Shown piece by piece: positions 22,824 through 36,259 of a stretch of DNA of 64,000 nt. Where the stretch lies: positions 156,467-220,466 of the forward strand of contig JAIWNI010000049.1 of assembly GCA_025331435.1 (NCBI GenBank). Direction: 5' to 3'. Origin of the DNA: Choanephora cucurbitarum. Its lineage: Eukaryota; Mucoromycota; Mucoromycetes; Mucorales; Choanephoraceae. Position 1 is the stretch's first letter; the number at the start of each line of letters is the position of its first letter. A model generated the notes under the pieces. The model did no database searches and was not told the origin of the DNA. It was given only the letters and a program-made list of their open reading frames with translations. Position numbers and translations under genes: made by a program.

Positions 22824-24446
22824 TTACTCTGCTCTTTCTTTGCCCTTTAGGGCTTTCGACAAGCTAATAGCTTCATTTGAGGATGAGCTTGTTGTGATTG
22901 GTGGTAGAGCCGGTTTTGCTTGGGGATTACCATGCTGACATATGATGCACTCTTGCACAGTTCTTAGCTGTCTGTCTAAGCATTCAGTATGAAATCCATG
23001 TCCGCAATGGAAAATAGCAAAACGCTTTCGAGTAGAGAGAGAGACTCTACGCCTACCTGCTCTTCTTCAAAGCCCTAAGCTAATGGAGGATGAAGCAAGG
23101 TGAGATCAAGGATATTGGCGCCACAAATCTCACAGACTGCCAAACAAATATCGGTCAAACAGACGGTTCGTCAGCTCTAGCAATTGCCCTTCATACTTGT
23201 ATGTATCTAGCATGCTCAGGAAAATCTCTCTAAAATCTGCAAAGGTGGTTTCACCTCGTGCTTGAGAAGTAATCAAACGTGACAAGAGGCGAGGCAGTGA
23301 GACTTGAGGAGATGTAGAGAGTAAGAGCGACGTCAAGATAGATTGCGCAGAGGACTTGAACGAGTTTACTATGCGATGGTGAATATCAGCAGGTGCCGAG
23401 ACTTTGTTACTTAAAACGTTGTATATGTCGATTGACGCTTCCACATAAGCATCCAACAGACGGAACTAGAGAGTCTCTACTACATGATCATTTTGTGCAG
23501 AATCATATTGTACACCTGCATTAGAGTCATTACCCAGGGAACTATTTTCACCGCTACCACGGCTGAGTTCAGGTATATTATCCTCCTCCAGTTCTTCATT
23601 GTCATGATCTTCTAGTCTTGCATGATATGTATTAGCAGCTAATTAGCTGCTATTTTCACAGAGGCGTGTGCCTACTCTCAAAACGCCATTGAGGCCAATA
23701 AGACAACTGTTGATGCTATTTTGTCCTTCAAATGTCCATATCTTGTCAGGGGACAGTGCTCTTTTATTATAGACAAGATCATGCTGTTCTTTTCCTTTGC
23801 CACTTCCAACATTTTATCAAGAGCACCGCTTGTATCACCATTCTTTTCCATAATCCATACAACAGCATCGATGACACCATATTCTTCACAGCATTTTTGT
23901 ATTTTTTCAAAAGAAATGTCGCTACTCAACTTTGTGCTAAAGTAGTTAAAGACACCTGAAGGATCAAATCGACACATAAGCTCAATGTAGCGCTCCTGAA
24001 TAGAATTGTCCACTTGTGATGCTGTTGTTTCTCTAATCAATTCTTGATGGATATGATCAGCATCATCTTGTTCTTCCTGGTCTTCTTCAATACAAGGCTC
24101 TAACAGACCTCTCATATAAGAAAATAGTCGTTTATCTGCTGTTACGTAGTTTTCTTCGTCATCAAATTCTTGATCTTCTTCTAAGCGGCGAATGGCATCT
24201 ATATGATCACCATCCAGATAATTTTCAACAATGTACGCTGTTTTTTTGTCCATCAATTTCCACAAACTGCGAAATTCGGATCATAAATACACGCTTGACT
24301 TCTTCTTTTTGTACCTTACTTAAATCATGAGAGCTAAGTAGGTCCTCTACACATTCAAACACCATCTCCCGACATTCATCGTCTTTTAGATAAGTTTCGA
24401 CAAGCTTGCCGTATTTTTCATCACGACGATAGACATGCTCAATCAC
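22824..24446 (-). pseudogene. VPS8: VPS8 C-terminal pseudogene (CORVET subunit)
   Basis: Minus-strand fragments are collinear with the C-terminal half of Vps8, a CORVET tethering subunit for endosome/vacuole fusion. They carry a helical repeat segment (RYIELMCRFDPSGVFNYF, EYGVIDAVVWIMEKNGDTSGALDKM), then LLDAYVEASIDIYNVL, and a C-terminal RING-type motif (VCEICGANIL ... FHCGHGFHTECLDRQL ... CIICQHG). The frame changes near 24250 and 23690. A TAG replaces the expected Trp just before FRLLDAYVEA (about 23469). Further stops occur near 23640 and inside the RING. The N-terminal two thirds are absent: the homology ends where the MITE fragment begins. It is a broken partial copy; a functional VPS8 presumably lies elsewhere. 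Confidence 0.82.
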
Positions 24447-24455
24447 TTACCAAAA

Positions 24456-24512
24456 TTTTTCAACTTTGGCCATTCATTTTTTCAAAAACGCCAATTTCAA
24501 TAGGTTTGACTG
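24456..24512 (-). mobile_element. MITE terminal fragment with empty LINE site
   Basis: On the minus strand, TA-CAGTCAAACCTATTGAAATTGG and the following arm match the copies at 7677/7960 and 14432/20236. Here the AACCTATT-GAAATTGG junction is continuous, so it represents an uninterrupted target site. Only about 57 bp of the arm remain before VPS8-like sequence begins. Confidence 0.75.
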
Positions 24513-24514
24513 TA

Positions 24515-26156
24515 TTTGGTAATAGAAAAGGAAGAGCCGCGGGTTATATCCCTTTTACTACTTCATCCATAACGAGTAGTAAACATATTCCAAAAAAAAA
24601 AAATCGGGGCGAAATTTTTTATCAAGATTTAAGCATGTGATACAATTCACCAAATACAAATATTTCATCCGGCTTTGCGTTACAACTAAAGACTCACAAG
24701 TAAACAGGCTGTTGTATAGGAAATGGAATTGGATGAATACCAGACATTCAATGATGGCTAGTTTAAATGATATACAAACACTTGATTCATATAAACTAGC
24801 ATAACCTTCTAATACGCTATTTTGTATCTTCTTGAAATAGGTACGATATTATGTTACATTCATCTTAATATGGAGCAAATCGTCAATTGTTCTGAGATTC
24901 TATTTCGATGTGTGCCTACATCCGTATGATTTGACCAAATACAGTGCATTTTGTTGTCTTTTTTTTGTTTAGGCATTATAAGAAAAAGTCCCATGTGTTC
25001 AATCTCTTCACGATACATCGGGATCTAAAATCTATCGAGATAGTAAAGAATTCTGTTTGTTGTCGACTTTAGGAGGGATCAGAAAAGTATCACTTTCTGT
25101 ACTACAAAGAAGCAATACTCAATATCTAGAACACACTGTAAAAAGTTTAAGCGGATAGTTGATATTAATTTTTCTTAAAGTATTTTAGATTAGCAGCAGT
25201 GTTACGTTGCTCCATTTGTTTTGTTGACCTTGCCATGGAGTCTGGCAAGAGAACTTGTGAATTCTTTCTCATTCTCTCCATCTTTCTTTTCTAATATCTA
25301 ACCTTAGTGCATTCATAGCCTGAATCCGGTTTCTGCTGAAGAAAAAAACAAATGTCCTCCTTTTTAAGCATCAAACTCAGCACATGCCAACCTGAATTTA
25401 GATGTTACGGTTGACCTTTGTTCCTGGGATACAAACACAGCCGCAATATGGCAAAAAAGAAAAAGCTGCAGCAGACGAATCATTTTTTGTTCTCTTTTTC
25501 TTCTTACTACTTTACTGATATAAGAAAAAATAGTAATCCTATCGAATGGCCGGCTTATGTCTTACAGATTCTTCATTGACAGAACTATAGCTTTGTTGTG
25601 ATTCCTGTTTGACTTCAGTTGATCAGCACCTGTCTAGACTTGTCATGTAAGTTGTCTTTATTTGTAAGAAAAAACGGATGCTTGATAAGCAAGATCTTGT
25701 TTAGCACGGCTAGTATATTCTCATCTTGCAATATATATTACTTTATCCGGGTTTCTTTTTTCTTTCCGAGCGACGAATGGATGGTAAGACTGTGCAGCAT
25801 AGATTCGCCTTGTACAAGTCTATTCGGAAGTGCAAACAACTTAAATGGTCTGCTTCATTCAAAATGTTTTTCTCGCTAGATGAAATATACATCCTCCGTA
25901 AACCAAACAAGTATATTTCAAAGACACTGTAGCTAAATTACTTCTGACAAAGTGGATGAAAGTATAGCAGTGGTTTTGTTTGCCATTCATGTATAAAGCG
26001 AAGCTTGTTCTTTATAAGCTGTTAACGGCACTGCCCGAGCGGCGGTAGAAGAGAAGACGAAATTGCGGTACAGACAAAAGATGAAGTGGAAGCCTCATAA
26101 TTAGTTTTTATTTGTAATTTAGAAGGTTCTGTAGAAAAAATATGTTGTGTAGAAAA
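24515..26156. other. Non-coding stretch
   Basis: 1.6 kb of AT-rich DNA. Short open frames (up to 86 codons) show no recognisable domains. No RNA gene found by eye. Confidence 0.4.
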
Positions 26157-27861
26157 TCATTCCTCCTCATCTACTTCTTGAACGACCTGTTGAATAATGT
26201 TGTTTTGACGCACAACATAATTTTGTTTATGTTGTAGAAAGAAATTATTGTATTTTTGATATGGAAAGCTTCTAGCTTTTTCAATGGTATTAGCAGGAAA
26301 AAGCCATTCCAAAAACCTCCATACTAAGTAATCCAATGCCATCACCATACAAAAAATCTTACCGGCATACAAGCCGCATCCATAATATCTTCGTAAGCGC
26401 TCGATTAGGGGTGAATTCTTTGTTTGATAAACAGATCCGTACACTTTTTCGGTACGCTCTGCCACATTTGACCAGTTGTACATGTCCTTGAGCTGGTCAT
26501 TGAATTTGCTTGGATCAATCTGACCAAACCGAAACATATGAATGGCTTTAGATATAGCTATAACTAAGTCTTTGTTGAATTGATACAAAGAAAATTTGGT
26601 TCAAATCAAGACAATCCAAAATGATAACAGAGTCATTTACCATCTTCTTCAGGACTTGCATAATTTATCATATGGCTGGGTAAGACTTCAGGCACACCGC
26701 CTACTCTAGTGCTTACAACAAAAAGTCTATCGAACACTGTTAAAGCATATGACTACAGCGAGTTTTTTCATTCTTTTTTTTTTACCCTGCACACGCAGCT
26801 TCTACAATAGCAATACAAAAGGCTTCAGTCAGACTGCAGTTTAGAAATATATTGCCTTGAATTAATACATCTCGAACTTCATGATGCTTAATGGGTCCTA
26901 ATAATTCAACCCGATCATGCAATAAATGTTTCTCGCGCATCTGTTCCAAATCAATCCTCTTAGGACCATCTCCGCCAATAATGAAGCGAACGTTCTTGTA
27001 CATATTGCAGATACGAGGTATGAGAGCCACCAGTAAATCAACACCTTTGCGATAGACAAGGCGACTGATGACAACAATAGTGATCCAGTTTGGGTCAGGA
27101 GCTGTTGGATCAGGTAGAAACTGAGAAGCAACAACAGCATTAGGTATCACAGAAACATGTCTAGGGGATAATGCTGCTCGAAGCACAGTGTTCTCTTTAC
27201 TAACAATATTATCAGAACACATTTCTATTGTCGCTTGTTGACAGCTACTCACCTTGTATGAGAAACGCAGATGGCGTGATCAACATCGCTCAATGTGAAT
27301 TTCAAAAGTTTGTTGGTGAGAATAGAAGAAGCATCAGCAAATCCAAAAAGAGAATGATCTGTAAAAACTGCTTTCAACCCCATTGTCTTACTATGTAGAA
27401 TAGCTTCGTGGCAAAGAGAAGAGAATGCACCATGGCCATGTACAATTTGAATTGATTCGCGGATGAGAATGTGTCTGAACAGAGGAAAGAAGCCATATAT
27501 AGTAGGTAGAGTAGCTTCTGCGTAAATTACTTTGGTTGGTACATAATACACTTTCAATCCATTTGTCAAATAGCGAACACCTTTTCTGTTTCCATATGCA
27601 TGCGTCACTATAATTACCTAATATATTTAAATATCGGGTCTTTTCTGCCTCTTTCTCTTTTCTTTTGTAACTGAGTATTATCAATATCATATCCTCATAC
27701 TTTATGTCCACGTTGAATCAAACGTTGTGATAACTCATACAAGTGACTTTCAACCCCACCCATGTTTGGGTAGAAGAAGTCGGATACCATACTAATAAAA
27801 ACAAAACCTTTGAGCAAACCGCATACTTGCATATATCAAGTTACCATAAATTATACAGCAT
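26157..27861 (-). CDS. GPI3: GPI-GlcNAc transferase catalytic subunit (PIG-A/Gpi3)
   Basis: Six exons: 27861-27845, 27791-27701, 27617-27253, 27199-26786, 26726-26641 and 26569-26157. They sum to 1386 nt, 461 aa, close to the usual 450-485 aa. The start [18 protein letters not shown] and the following [17 protein letters not shown] are hallmark PIG-A sequence. Further motifs are [66 protein letters not shown] and the GT4 donor-site block [16 protein letters not shown] hydrophobic stretch near the C-terminus is the expected ER membrane anchor, followed by a long polar tail. The enzyme transfers GlcNAc from UDP-GlcNAc to phosphatidylinositol at the ER, the first GPI-anchor step. Exon 1 is only 17 nt. 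Confidence 0.93.
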
Positions 27862-28082
27862 TGTTGCAAAAGGGTTTAAGGATGAATTCATTATTTAACC
27901 CCAATTTGTGTGCTAAATCAAACCCTGATTGTGACTGTGATCAACTGATTCATCTAAGAGAATGTTCTGCTAGCTTCTCTATTTCCTTCTCTCTCTCTCT
28001 TCTTGACAGTTGGTACGCATTGTAGTAAGTGTGTGAGAATTTATTGTTGCATTTCTCTTTTGAAATACACAAAGAAAATAAT
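27862..28082. promoter_or_regulatory. Divergent promoter between GPI3 and PCT1
   Basis: 221 bp separate the two ATGs, which are read outward in opposite directions. It contains a CT repeat (CTCTCTCTCTCTT near 27991). Both genes feed ER membrane and lipid anchoring pathways, so shared control is plausible but not shown. Confidence 0.6.
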
Positions 28083-29242
<1,160 letters not shown>

Positions 29243-29305
29243 ATACAAGCAAAAAGAAATTGAAAATAAATAGTGAATCAATCTTTCATTACCAGCATGA
29301 AAGAT

Positions 29306-29904
29306 TTATTTGAGTTGCTTTATTTGAAGTTGAATTTCATCATCCAAATAGGATTCCGATTTCCATAGCGCAATGGAACCAGAAAGATGCTGTTGTGTTG
29401 CAAAACCTTGATTACTTGCGACGCCTTTAATACACTCCTGTCAAAGAAAAAATGAGCTACATTGTATAGAAATAGCTTATAGATAAGCTTTACCTTCACC
29501 ATAAATTCTTGGTCATACATATCAAGACAGTTTCTCAGTAAAGTGATCTCATTGGGTATATCTATAGATTCGTTACTTAATGTTTCTTGAAAGCCTGCTT
29601 GTTTGACAATTGTGGTATATTCTTGGGACATGGTGTCCAGAACTTCTTTCACTATGCACAGAGGTTAGTGCTGGCTCAATGTGGATCAAGAAGACAAAAG
29701 AAAAGCTTACATTCGTTAGTGACTTTACTCAAGTCGTCAGAACTTTGGCCGGGCTTTTGTTGTGATAAGCATTGTGCTCCTAATTCATTTTTCTTATTCC
29801 ATGCATCCAAACTTGAACGAAACAGCATATTTAGCTTTCTTTCTTAGTTTCTATGAATTGATTACTTACCAATCTTTGAACTTTGAAAAAGAAACAGCCT
29901 CCAT
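29306..29904 (-). CDS. Small helical protein of unknown function
   Basis: A four-exon gene reconstructed by eye. Exon 1 encodes MEAVSFSKFKD; exon 2 (about 29827-29712) LDAWNKKNELGAQCLSQQ; exon 3 (about 29652-29509) LKEVLDTMSQEYTTIVKQAG and LLRNCLDMYDQEFMVK; the last exon (about 29438-29306) ends LQIKQLK. About 140 aa, mostly charged helices suggesting a coiled coil, with no signal peptide or membrane segment. All junctions are GT-AG and the reading is continuous across them. It converges on PCT1 with about 63 bp between stops. I do not recognise the family with confidence; a subunit of a larger complex is possible. Confidence 0.6.
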
Positions 29905-32708
29905 AATATGTGTAAGGTACAAACCAAAAAAGAAAAAAAAAAGAGAAGATTAAGATGGGAAGAGCAAAAAAAAAAGGGTCGTTTTAAAGAGTTTATTTGT
30001 TTCCGTTTCGTTACACATGTCAAAATGTTTCAAAGAGTCGGAACTTTCGAGAGTAGGGGCATGAGTTTTTGAAACGCCTATTAGTTTCCATATCTAACCT
30101 GTCTAGAGACTTCTAGTATTCGTATATTGTGTCAAGTTCTGTAGTAATAATATCGGAATGTCAAGTGAGCAAAGATAAACCCAAGTCTATAACATCTAAT
30201 TCTTTAAGGTACTGTCGTACTCAGATTAAGAACGTAAACACAAGCTAATTATTCTGACAAAGCTTTTATTGCAATTGCAAAAGCGGTTTTGCGTTACCTT
30301 TTAATCAGATCGTCTGCTCTGTTCTTCAAGACACTTGTGCTGGTGAAAGTGTGATTCTTGCCTTATTCTCAGTCAAATTATATATATTAAATTTTCATGA
30401 TTTGTGTTTTGATATACTGTCATATTGCCTTTTTTTAGACCAAATGAAAATATACATTATTAAGATTCATAAAAAACATAAGCGTTTATATAATAAATAA
30501 CTCACCTTTATGATAGAAACGCGTCTTGTACATCAAAATTCTTGTCTTCTGAAAAGTTTTGTGAACTCAATTTGAATAACGTATTTTGGTCGCACTTCGA
30601 AATAGGAACGAGATCCTAGCTTCAAGAAACACGATTATTGTACTTATTATACACTCTAAGCTGCCTTCTAAATACCTGAAACAAACCCCATAACCAGCTC
30701 TTTAAGCTGGATACAAATGATCAAGTTATGCAGCTATTAATTGACGGTGTCAAACTTGTCATCTTTAATAAATGATACAGTTGCATATTTTGATTTTGGG
30801 ATTTATGCATATTGCTTATTGATTCTTTGATCTTTATTTTGGATTTGAATTTCTTTTTCTTGGGAAATTACATACCTATTGACAAACATACTAGAGTTTT
30901 GTTTACCATAATAGGCACGCCATCACGAACTCGACCGCCTTGTTGATTAAGAATGTTTATCTCAAAAAGCTATATATGACCATTGCTCCTTTTTAGAAAG
31001 AGAAACAACAGCTGCCTCAAAATAGAAGAGTCTCGGCGCATATGTATCAAGACAGTCCATCAGTGGTCTGTTGAATTGGCAGCATATATGATTGCATTGA
31101 AGATTTGGTTAATATCATTCTCATATGTATCAGTTCCCGAATCCTTTTATTTTGCAGTTATTTATAAGACAGCAAGATGCTTTCAGTAAATCTCAAGCAA
31201 TAAACAAATAAATGCCAATAATACTGTGTGTGGCACGAAAATCAAAAGCTTAATTTTTGAGAATTTTAAACTGAAGCCTGTGTGAAAATAATCTTGGTTA
31301 TTACTACAAAAAATAATTTTTATCATAAGCTGTGTAATCAGTACGTGGCGTCTAGAATCCAGCAGTTGTACCCAAAAAAAATTAAGTCGGCTTTTTGTTT
31401 CCTTCAAATACCAGCTAATTCTAAACCTTGTGTAAGCCAGAGAAAAGGAAAAAAAAAAAGCACGAGCCAGGCACACACAACTGCAAATAGCCTCGGGACT
31501 TTGATATTTATTGATTCACCCTTTCGAAATGTTTTGAAATTCCACCTACTAGCTCAGCCTTGGCCAGCCTTTGTTAGGATAAGGTCAGGCAAGTCTAGAA
31601 AAGTGCACCTTATATCTATTTCACCCATTAACAAAAATGCGTGACAGGTTAGTAAGAAATCATATTGTTGGTCTTTTTGTGATTGTTTCTGTCATAATTC
31701 TCAGCTTGTAGCAGACTCTTTGGTTGTATATATTTTTACATGACACATATGAAACAGTTGTTTCCTGTTGTGTTTAATTGAAGTGTCGCTGCTTTATTGA
31801 GCATATACCTCTCTTTTAGGCTATTCGTTGCGAGCACTGACTTCTTCCGTTTATTGGTTTTGAGAGATAGTTTTATCGTACAATTTAACAAAATTACAAA
31901 GTCTTAGAGAAAGTAAGGATCAAGTTATTGCAGAGTAGCAGATCTTGTACAAAAAGAAAATATGCCCAGGAGCACTCTTTATTTCAACTCAGAGGAATTT
32001 CGTACCTAATGAGATTTATATAGCTTGAAGACGAAAGCCATAGTAAAGGTCCATGGATCTATTTTAGCAATATGCAAGTGCATGAAGAATAATTATCCAT
32101 TTATGACTAATAAGTTTTATACCTATGTTTCTCTCAGTCAGCTCATTTTTACTGTCTTAGGTCCTATCCACATCATAGCGAGGGAAATAGAAAACCAGGA
32201 TTCTCTTTTCTTCTTATGTAAGGCTAGACATTTGTCTACAAAGAGTGTAAGAGCATGCTAGCCTGGACATGATTATGTGCCAATAACATCATTTTTTTCC
32301 TATCTGCTTTTGAATTATTTAGTCCGAAAAGAAAAGATGCTTACTATGATATATTCCAAATCAAAAGAAGCTTAGATCTTTCCTTCCCTCAAGGGGTATT
32401 CTTTTTCTCTCGAGCAGTTATACACTAGTTGGCACAAAACGTTTAGTAAAACAAAAATTTATCGCATGTGTGTGTGTGAAAAAAATAAGCATTAGCATTG
32501 AAGATTTGTAACCGGTTTTTCGCGCAAAGGCCAAAGAAAGAATAAAATAAGGGAGGTAGAACTATTCTACCGAGACGGCTTTTATCTCTGTCATTTTTTT
32601 TTTACCTTACCCCTTTTTCGCTTTCCCATTTCTTTTTCCTTTCTTTGATTTTGATAGCGCTGCCTTTCTCCCTCTTCATCTCTTTTTTCTTCTCAGGATA
32701 ATACAATC
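29905..32708. other. 2.8-kb non-coding region
   Basis: AT-rich, with short frames up to 120 codons without domain signals. The last 150 bp before 32709 is pyrimidine-rich (CTTTTTCGCTTTCCC, CTCCCTCTTCATCTC), as is common in fungal promoters just upstream of start sites, and belongs to the next gene. Confidence 0.4.
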
Positions 32709-34277
32709 ATGAAAGACACTACACTAGATGACTATATCGGGCAACAAACTGGAGTATATATACAGGACGGCACATTAGTTGCCTCAGAACAGATAAAACC
32801 TGGCACAACACTTCTTGTTGAACAGCCTCTTTCGTCTGTTCCATTGCCCTCAAAACGTCACCAGAGATGCAATTACTGTTTGAGAAAGGCCCAGCTTCAA
32901 TGTTGTTCTCGATGTCGATCAGCTTATTTCTGCAGCAACGAATGCTTCAGGAACGCTTGGCTTCATTTTCATCGAGTACTTTGCGAGCCTCAAGTGACTG
33001 ATATCTACAAAGATGTAGATACAGACCGATGGTTATTAGAACGGACAGCCTTAACGCTACACAGTCACATCGATCTGAATAAACGACGGTCTCATTCTCC
33101 GCCACACCTTCCTTTCACTATTCACGCTTTAAATCAGTTGCAGGTTTCGGAGAGTAGCACAACTCCTACACAGACAGTACATGATGTCGCTCAGTTTTTA
33201 GCTTCGTTCGATAATGAAATAGCTAGCCAAGACCTGGACGATTTATGGCTTCGTATCCAAAAATGTTCTTTTCCTATACAAGATTCTGAACATTATCTTG
33301 ATCAAGTGGCAGTTGGTGTGTATCCTATTACAGCCTTATTAGTAAGGCATTCATGTCGCCCTAATGCTGCCTTAACCTACAAGCAAGAAACGCAATGTAT
33401 TATTGCCTTAGAAGATATATCACCGGGAGAACCTATCACTATTTCCTACATTGATCTGATCAGCACAAAGGCTCGAAGAACGATGGAATTAAAGGTGCGA
33501 TTTGGACAGGCCTATGAATGCCATTGCGTGCGATGTGAAGGAAATCTTGCTTCAATTGACAAAGCACTTGAAAAAGGAGAATTGCTAGCATTGTCAGAGC
33601 AGGAAGCTTCTATTATGGTAGAAGAGCAAATTAAGCAATGGTCTGTTTTGAAGATGATGCGACATGCAGAACAAAGAGAAAAAGATAGTTGGTCGCCCCT
33701 CAAGGTGCTAAAACTGCCTGAATTTGCCCATTATGTCAGTCGAATTAGTGCACCTGATGTTTATTCTGCTTCCTTCGGGATCAAGAAGAACCCGCTTCCC
33801 GACAGCACATACAAACTTATGATAAAAGAAGATAGAACACACTTAATGCAACGTATACCATTGGCAGCCATGGCTATTCTCAACGTCCCTCTAGTACCTT
33901 CGTTTACTATAGCTACCATTTGTGAAGCTGAAAAAGTGCTGAAGGATCGAATTCTGACTGGTCGCTGGGTAGAAGCATCACGATGTGCCTTATATCTTTA
34001 TATAGCATATCGCTTGCTCTATCCTTTATTACATCCAAAACTGGCTTATCATACACTTGTTTTGGCAAGATCGGGATGGAATGCACTTGTTGAAATGGAG
34101 CTAATAGGCGTTGAGCGTAAATTAGAACGCATTTATGCTAATGGTGCTCGTGCCTGGATTGAATTAGCTAAATATGCTGTCGGTGGCACATTTGGAAGCA
34201 ACAGTACTTTGTGGAGAGATGTAGTTGAACTCCAATGGGTTTATGATCGTGAACGCAAAGTGAAGGCCAATCAATAG
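32709..34277 (+). CDS. SET and MYND domain (SMYD-type) protein methyltransferase
   Basis: 522 aa, single exon. An N-terminal SET half (residues about 12-45) is interrupted by a MYND zinc finger, C54 to C92 (CNYCLRKAQLQCC, CSRCRSAYFCSNECF, HFHRVLC). The second SET half contains the cofactor motif RHSCRPNA (213-220) and ITISYIDL (243-250). A post-SET CHCVRC cluster (271-276) and a C-terminal helical region follow. This order (split SET, MYND, post-SET, helical CTD) is that of the SMYD family, which methylates lysines on histones or other proteins using S-adenosylmethionine. The usual NHSC is RHSC here, a tolerated variant in some fungal members. The substrate is unknown. A pyrimidine-rich leader precedes the ATG. 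Confidence 0.9.
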   Translation: MKDTTLDDYIGQQTGVYIQDGTLVASEQIKPGTTLLVEQPLSSVPLPSKRHQRCNYCLRKAQLQCCSRCRSAYFCSNECFRNAWLHFHRVLCEPQVTDIYKDVDTDRWLLERTALTLHSHIDLNKRRSHSPPHLPFTIHALNQLQVSESSTTPTQTVHDVAQFLASFDNEIASQDLDDLWLRIQKCSFPIQDSEHYLDQVAVGVYPITALLVRHSCRPNAALTYKQETQCIIALEDISPGEPITISYIDLISTKARRTMELKVRFGQAYECHCVRCEGNLASIDKALEKGELLALSEQEASIMVEEQIKQWSVLKMMRHAEQREKDSWSPLKVLKLPEFAHYVSRISAPDVYSASFGIKKNPLPDSTYKLMIKEDRTHLMQRIPLAAMAILNVPLVPSFTIATICEAEKVLKDRILTGRWVEASRCALYLYIAYRLLYPLLHPKLAYHTLVLARSGWNALVEMELIGVERKLERIYANGARAWIELAKYAVGGTFGSNSTLWRDVVELQWVYDRERKVKANQ

Positions 34278-34416
34278 ATTGACCTTTTCTTTTGTTTTTC
34301 TTTGTTTCCCTAGTACCCTCCTTTCTTTCTTCTTTTGTCGAGAAAAAGAAAAATAATACCAATAAACAAGTTCCGTAAAGTTTTCTTTCTATAATTGTTT
34401 ATTCTATGTCTCTTTT

Positions 34417-36259
34417 TTAAAGAAAACCTGTTCTTTTACCTAATGCGACCATAACCACAACATACATCAGCATACCCAGCACAATCCAATAAAACCAAAT
34501 CAAATCAGTCTTGTCTTGACCAGGTACATGAACGTTCATACCAAAAAGCCCACCAATCAAATTCTAACAATGCACACATAAGTCCAAATAGTTCTTTAGA
34601 AGCATTTTTGTATAAAATTTACCAGTGGCACAACGATGGTGGCAAAAAATGTTAAGCGATTGATGACTTCGTTTGTAGTGTTACCAGCTTGTGAAAGCTC
34701 GATAGAAATCTGGCCGATATAATTTCGATGTGCTCGACCAAGAATCAAATCATAATGAGTGACATTCTGTAACATGGTCAAGATGTGATCTATAAACAAG
34801 CCAGAGTCAATGCATTTGCGTATAAACGGCTGCCTCTTTTCTTTACCTTGAATATCTCCTAAATAGAGTGTCACTTCATGTTGTAGCTTAAATTCGTTCT
34901 GTTCTTGCTCATGTACTAGTGTGTTCGTGTTGTTTAAGTTAGCCATAGAATGTGATTCTCGTAGTCGTAGGGTATTGTAGTTCATCTCTTTAGTCTTATC
35001 ATCATAGCGTTTGATTAAACTTCGAACAACATCGGCTTTTGGACCTAACAGACGAAGCAACTGCATTACTGTCTTTCTACAACTACCTATACGCCGCAAC
35101 ATATCGTTTTGCTCCGACCCGTTAAGAACAAGGACAAGATCGTCAATTGAGTCTACTTCCAGTTCAGTATGCTGAATAAGTGGTGCAAAGCTGTCTGTAA
35201 TGTTGTCGATCAAAGCGTAATTGATCCATTCTGGCGTCACATGAATAAACTCTTTTAATTGATGGATTCGGCGTCGTACGTTATGAGGATGAGGCAAATC
35301 TTGGAATCGGAACTAAACAAGAAAAATTAGTACAATTTGTTCAAACAGGGCACTTTTTCTTACAGTTAGAACACCATCTTTAAACATGACAATATAGAAA
35401 TTAACTGCCTCAAGATAATCAGGACTATGAAAATCATGGTTGAAACTTCTGAAACTGATAAACATGTAGTTCTGGAATATTTCGCATTTCTCCCGAGATT
35501 CCTGTGCTTGGATATCTTCAGTTGTAAGAGGATGAATTCGAAAAATCTAAAATAGAACAAAATAAATTTCCGCTTATAGATTAACCCTTTCCTTTTTACC
35601 TTACTGATGTTTCTCATTTCTTCATTTGTAGGTGCAAATATATCAACCCACCAACCGTTTGTTTCTATTAAAAGATCTGCTACTGTCTTTACTTCTTTCT
35701 CATCGCTTGAGGATTGAACGCTTAGTAACTGACGGAAAGAACGGCTTTTTAGCGACCCAAGTGCAGCGGAATAGAAAGTATAACGATCAATATCCTTATT
35801 GACTTGAGAAGGATCCTATTTTGATACCATTAGCACGTTTTTCTTGTTCAACAAATTCCTTTTTCGTTCAATCGCTCACTCTCTTACCCGAATGTTGTCA
35901 CCATACATACTAAATCTTCGATTCATTGTGGGTTTTTCATTATTTGAGTCAAGCAAATCATCTAATCGAGCTGTCAACTGGTGATCGTCTTCTTCTCCTT
36001 TAGTGACTTCATTGTTAGGTTTCGTATATAATCTCAATAAGTCAACTTCGACGGTTGTATGATGGTCAGCCTGATGAAAGGGATAACATACTTCAACTTC
36101 ATCTACCTTCTTGGTGGTACATTTCGGCTCTGTCTGAAGGGTTGGTCCGGATGAAGAAGGAGTAGTGTCAACAGAGCTGACAGGATCCATCTGCAGAACA
36201 TAATCTTGGCTCGCAGTAGGATGCACAAAAGATCTTGTGTGGAAGGCTTTTTCCTCCAT
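34417..36259 (-). CDS. CorA/ALR-type magnesium transporter
   Basis: Five exons (36259-35888, 35815-35600, 35546-35364, 35312-34623, 34563-34417), 1608 nt, 535 aa. The N-terminus is a hydrophilic cytosolic tail. Then comes the CorA funnel domain (NGWWVDIFAPTNEEMRNISK, RIHPLTTEDI, ESREKCEIFQNYMFISFRS) and a long helical stalk. Two C-terminal membrane helices hold the signature GMN (GGLFGMNVHVPGQ) between them. GMN at the end of the first helix forms the Mg2+ selectivity site in known CorA proteins. The RIHPLTTEDI block and long N-tail suggest the fungal ALR/MNR group rather than mitochondrial Mrs2; plasma or vacuolar membrane location is inferred. ATG 36259 was chosen over an upstream in-frame ATG at 36358, which would add a hydrophobic leader. 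Confidence 0.92.

Noticed and set aside
31282..31644. 120-codon plus-strand frame
   Set aside because: No motif, biased composition, overlaps an equally long opposite frame; not supported as a gene.
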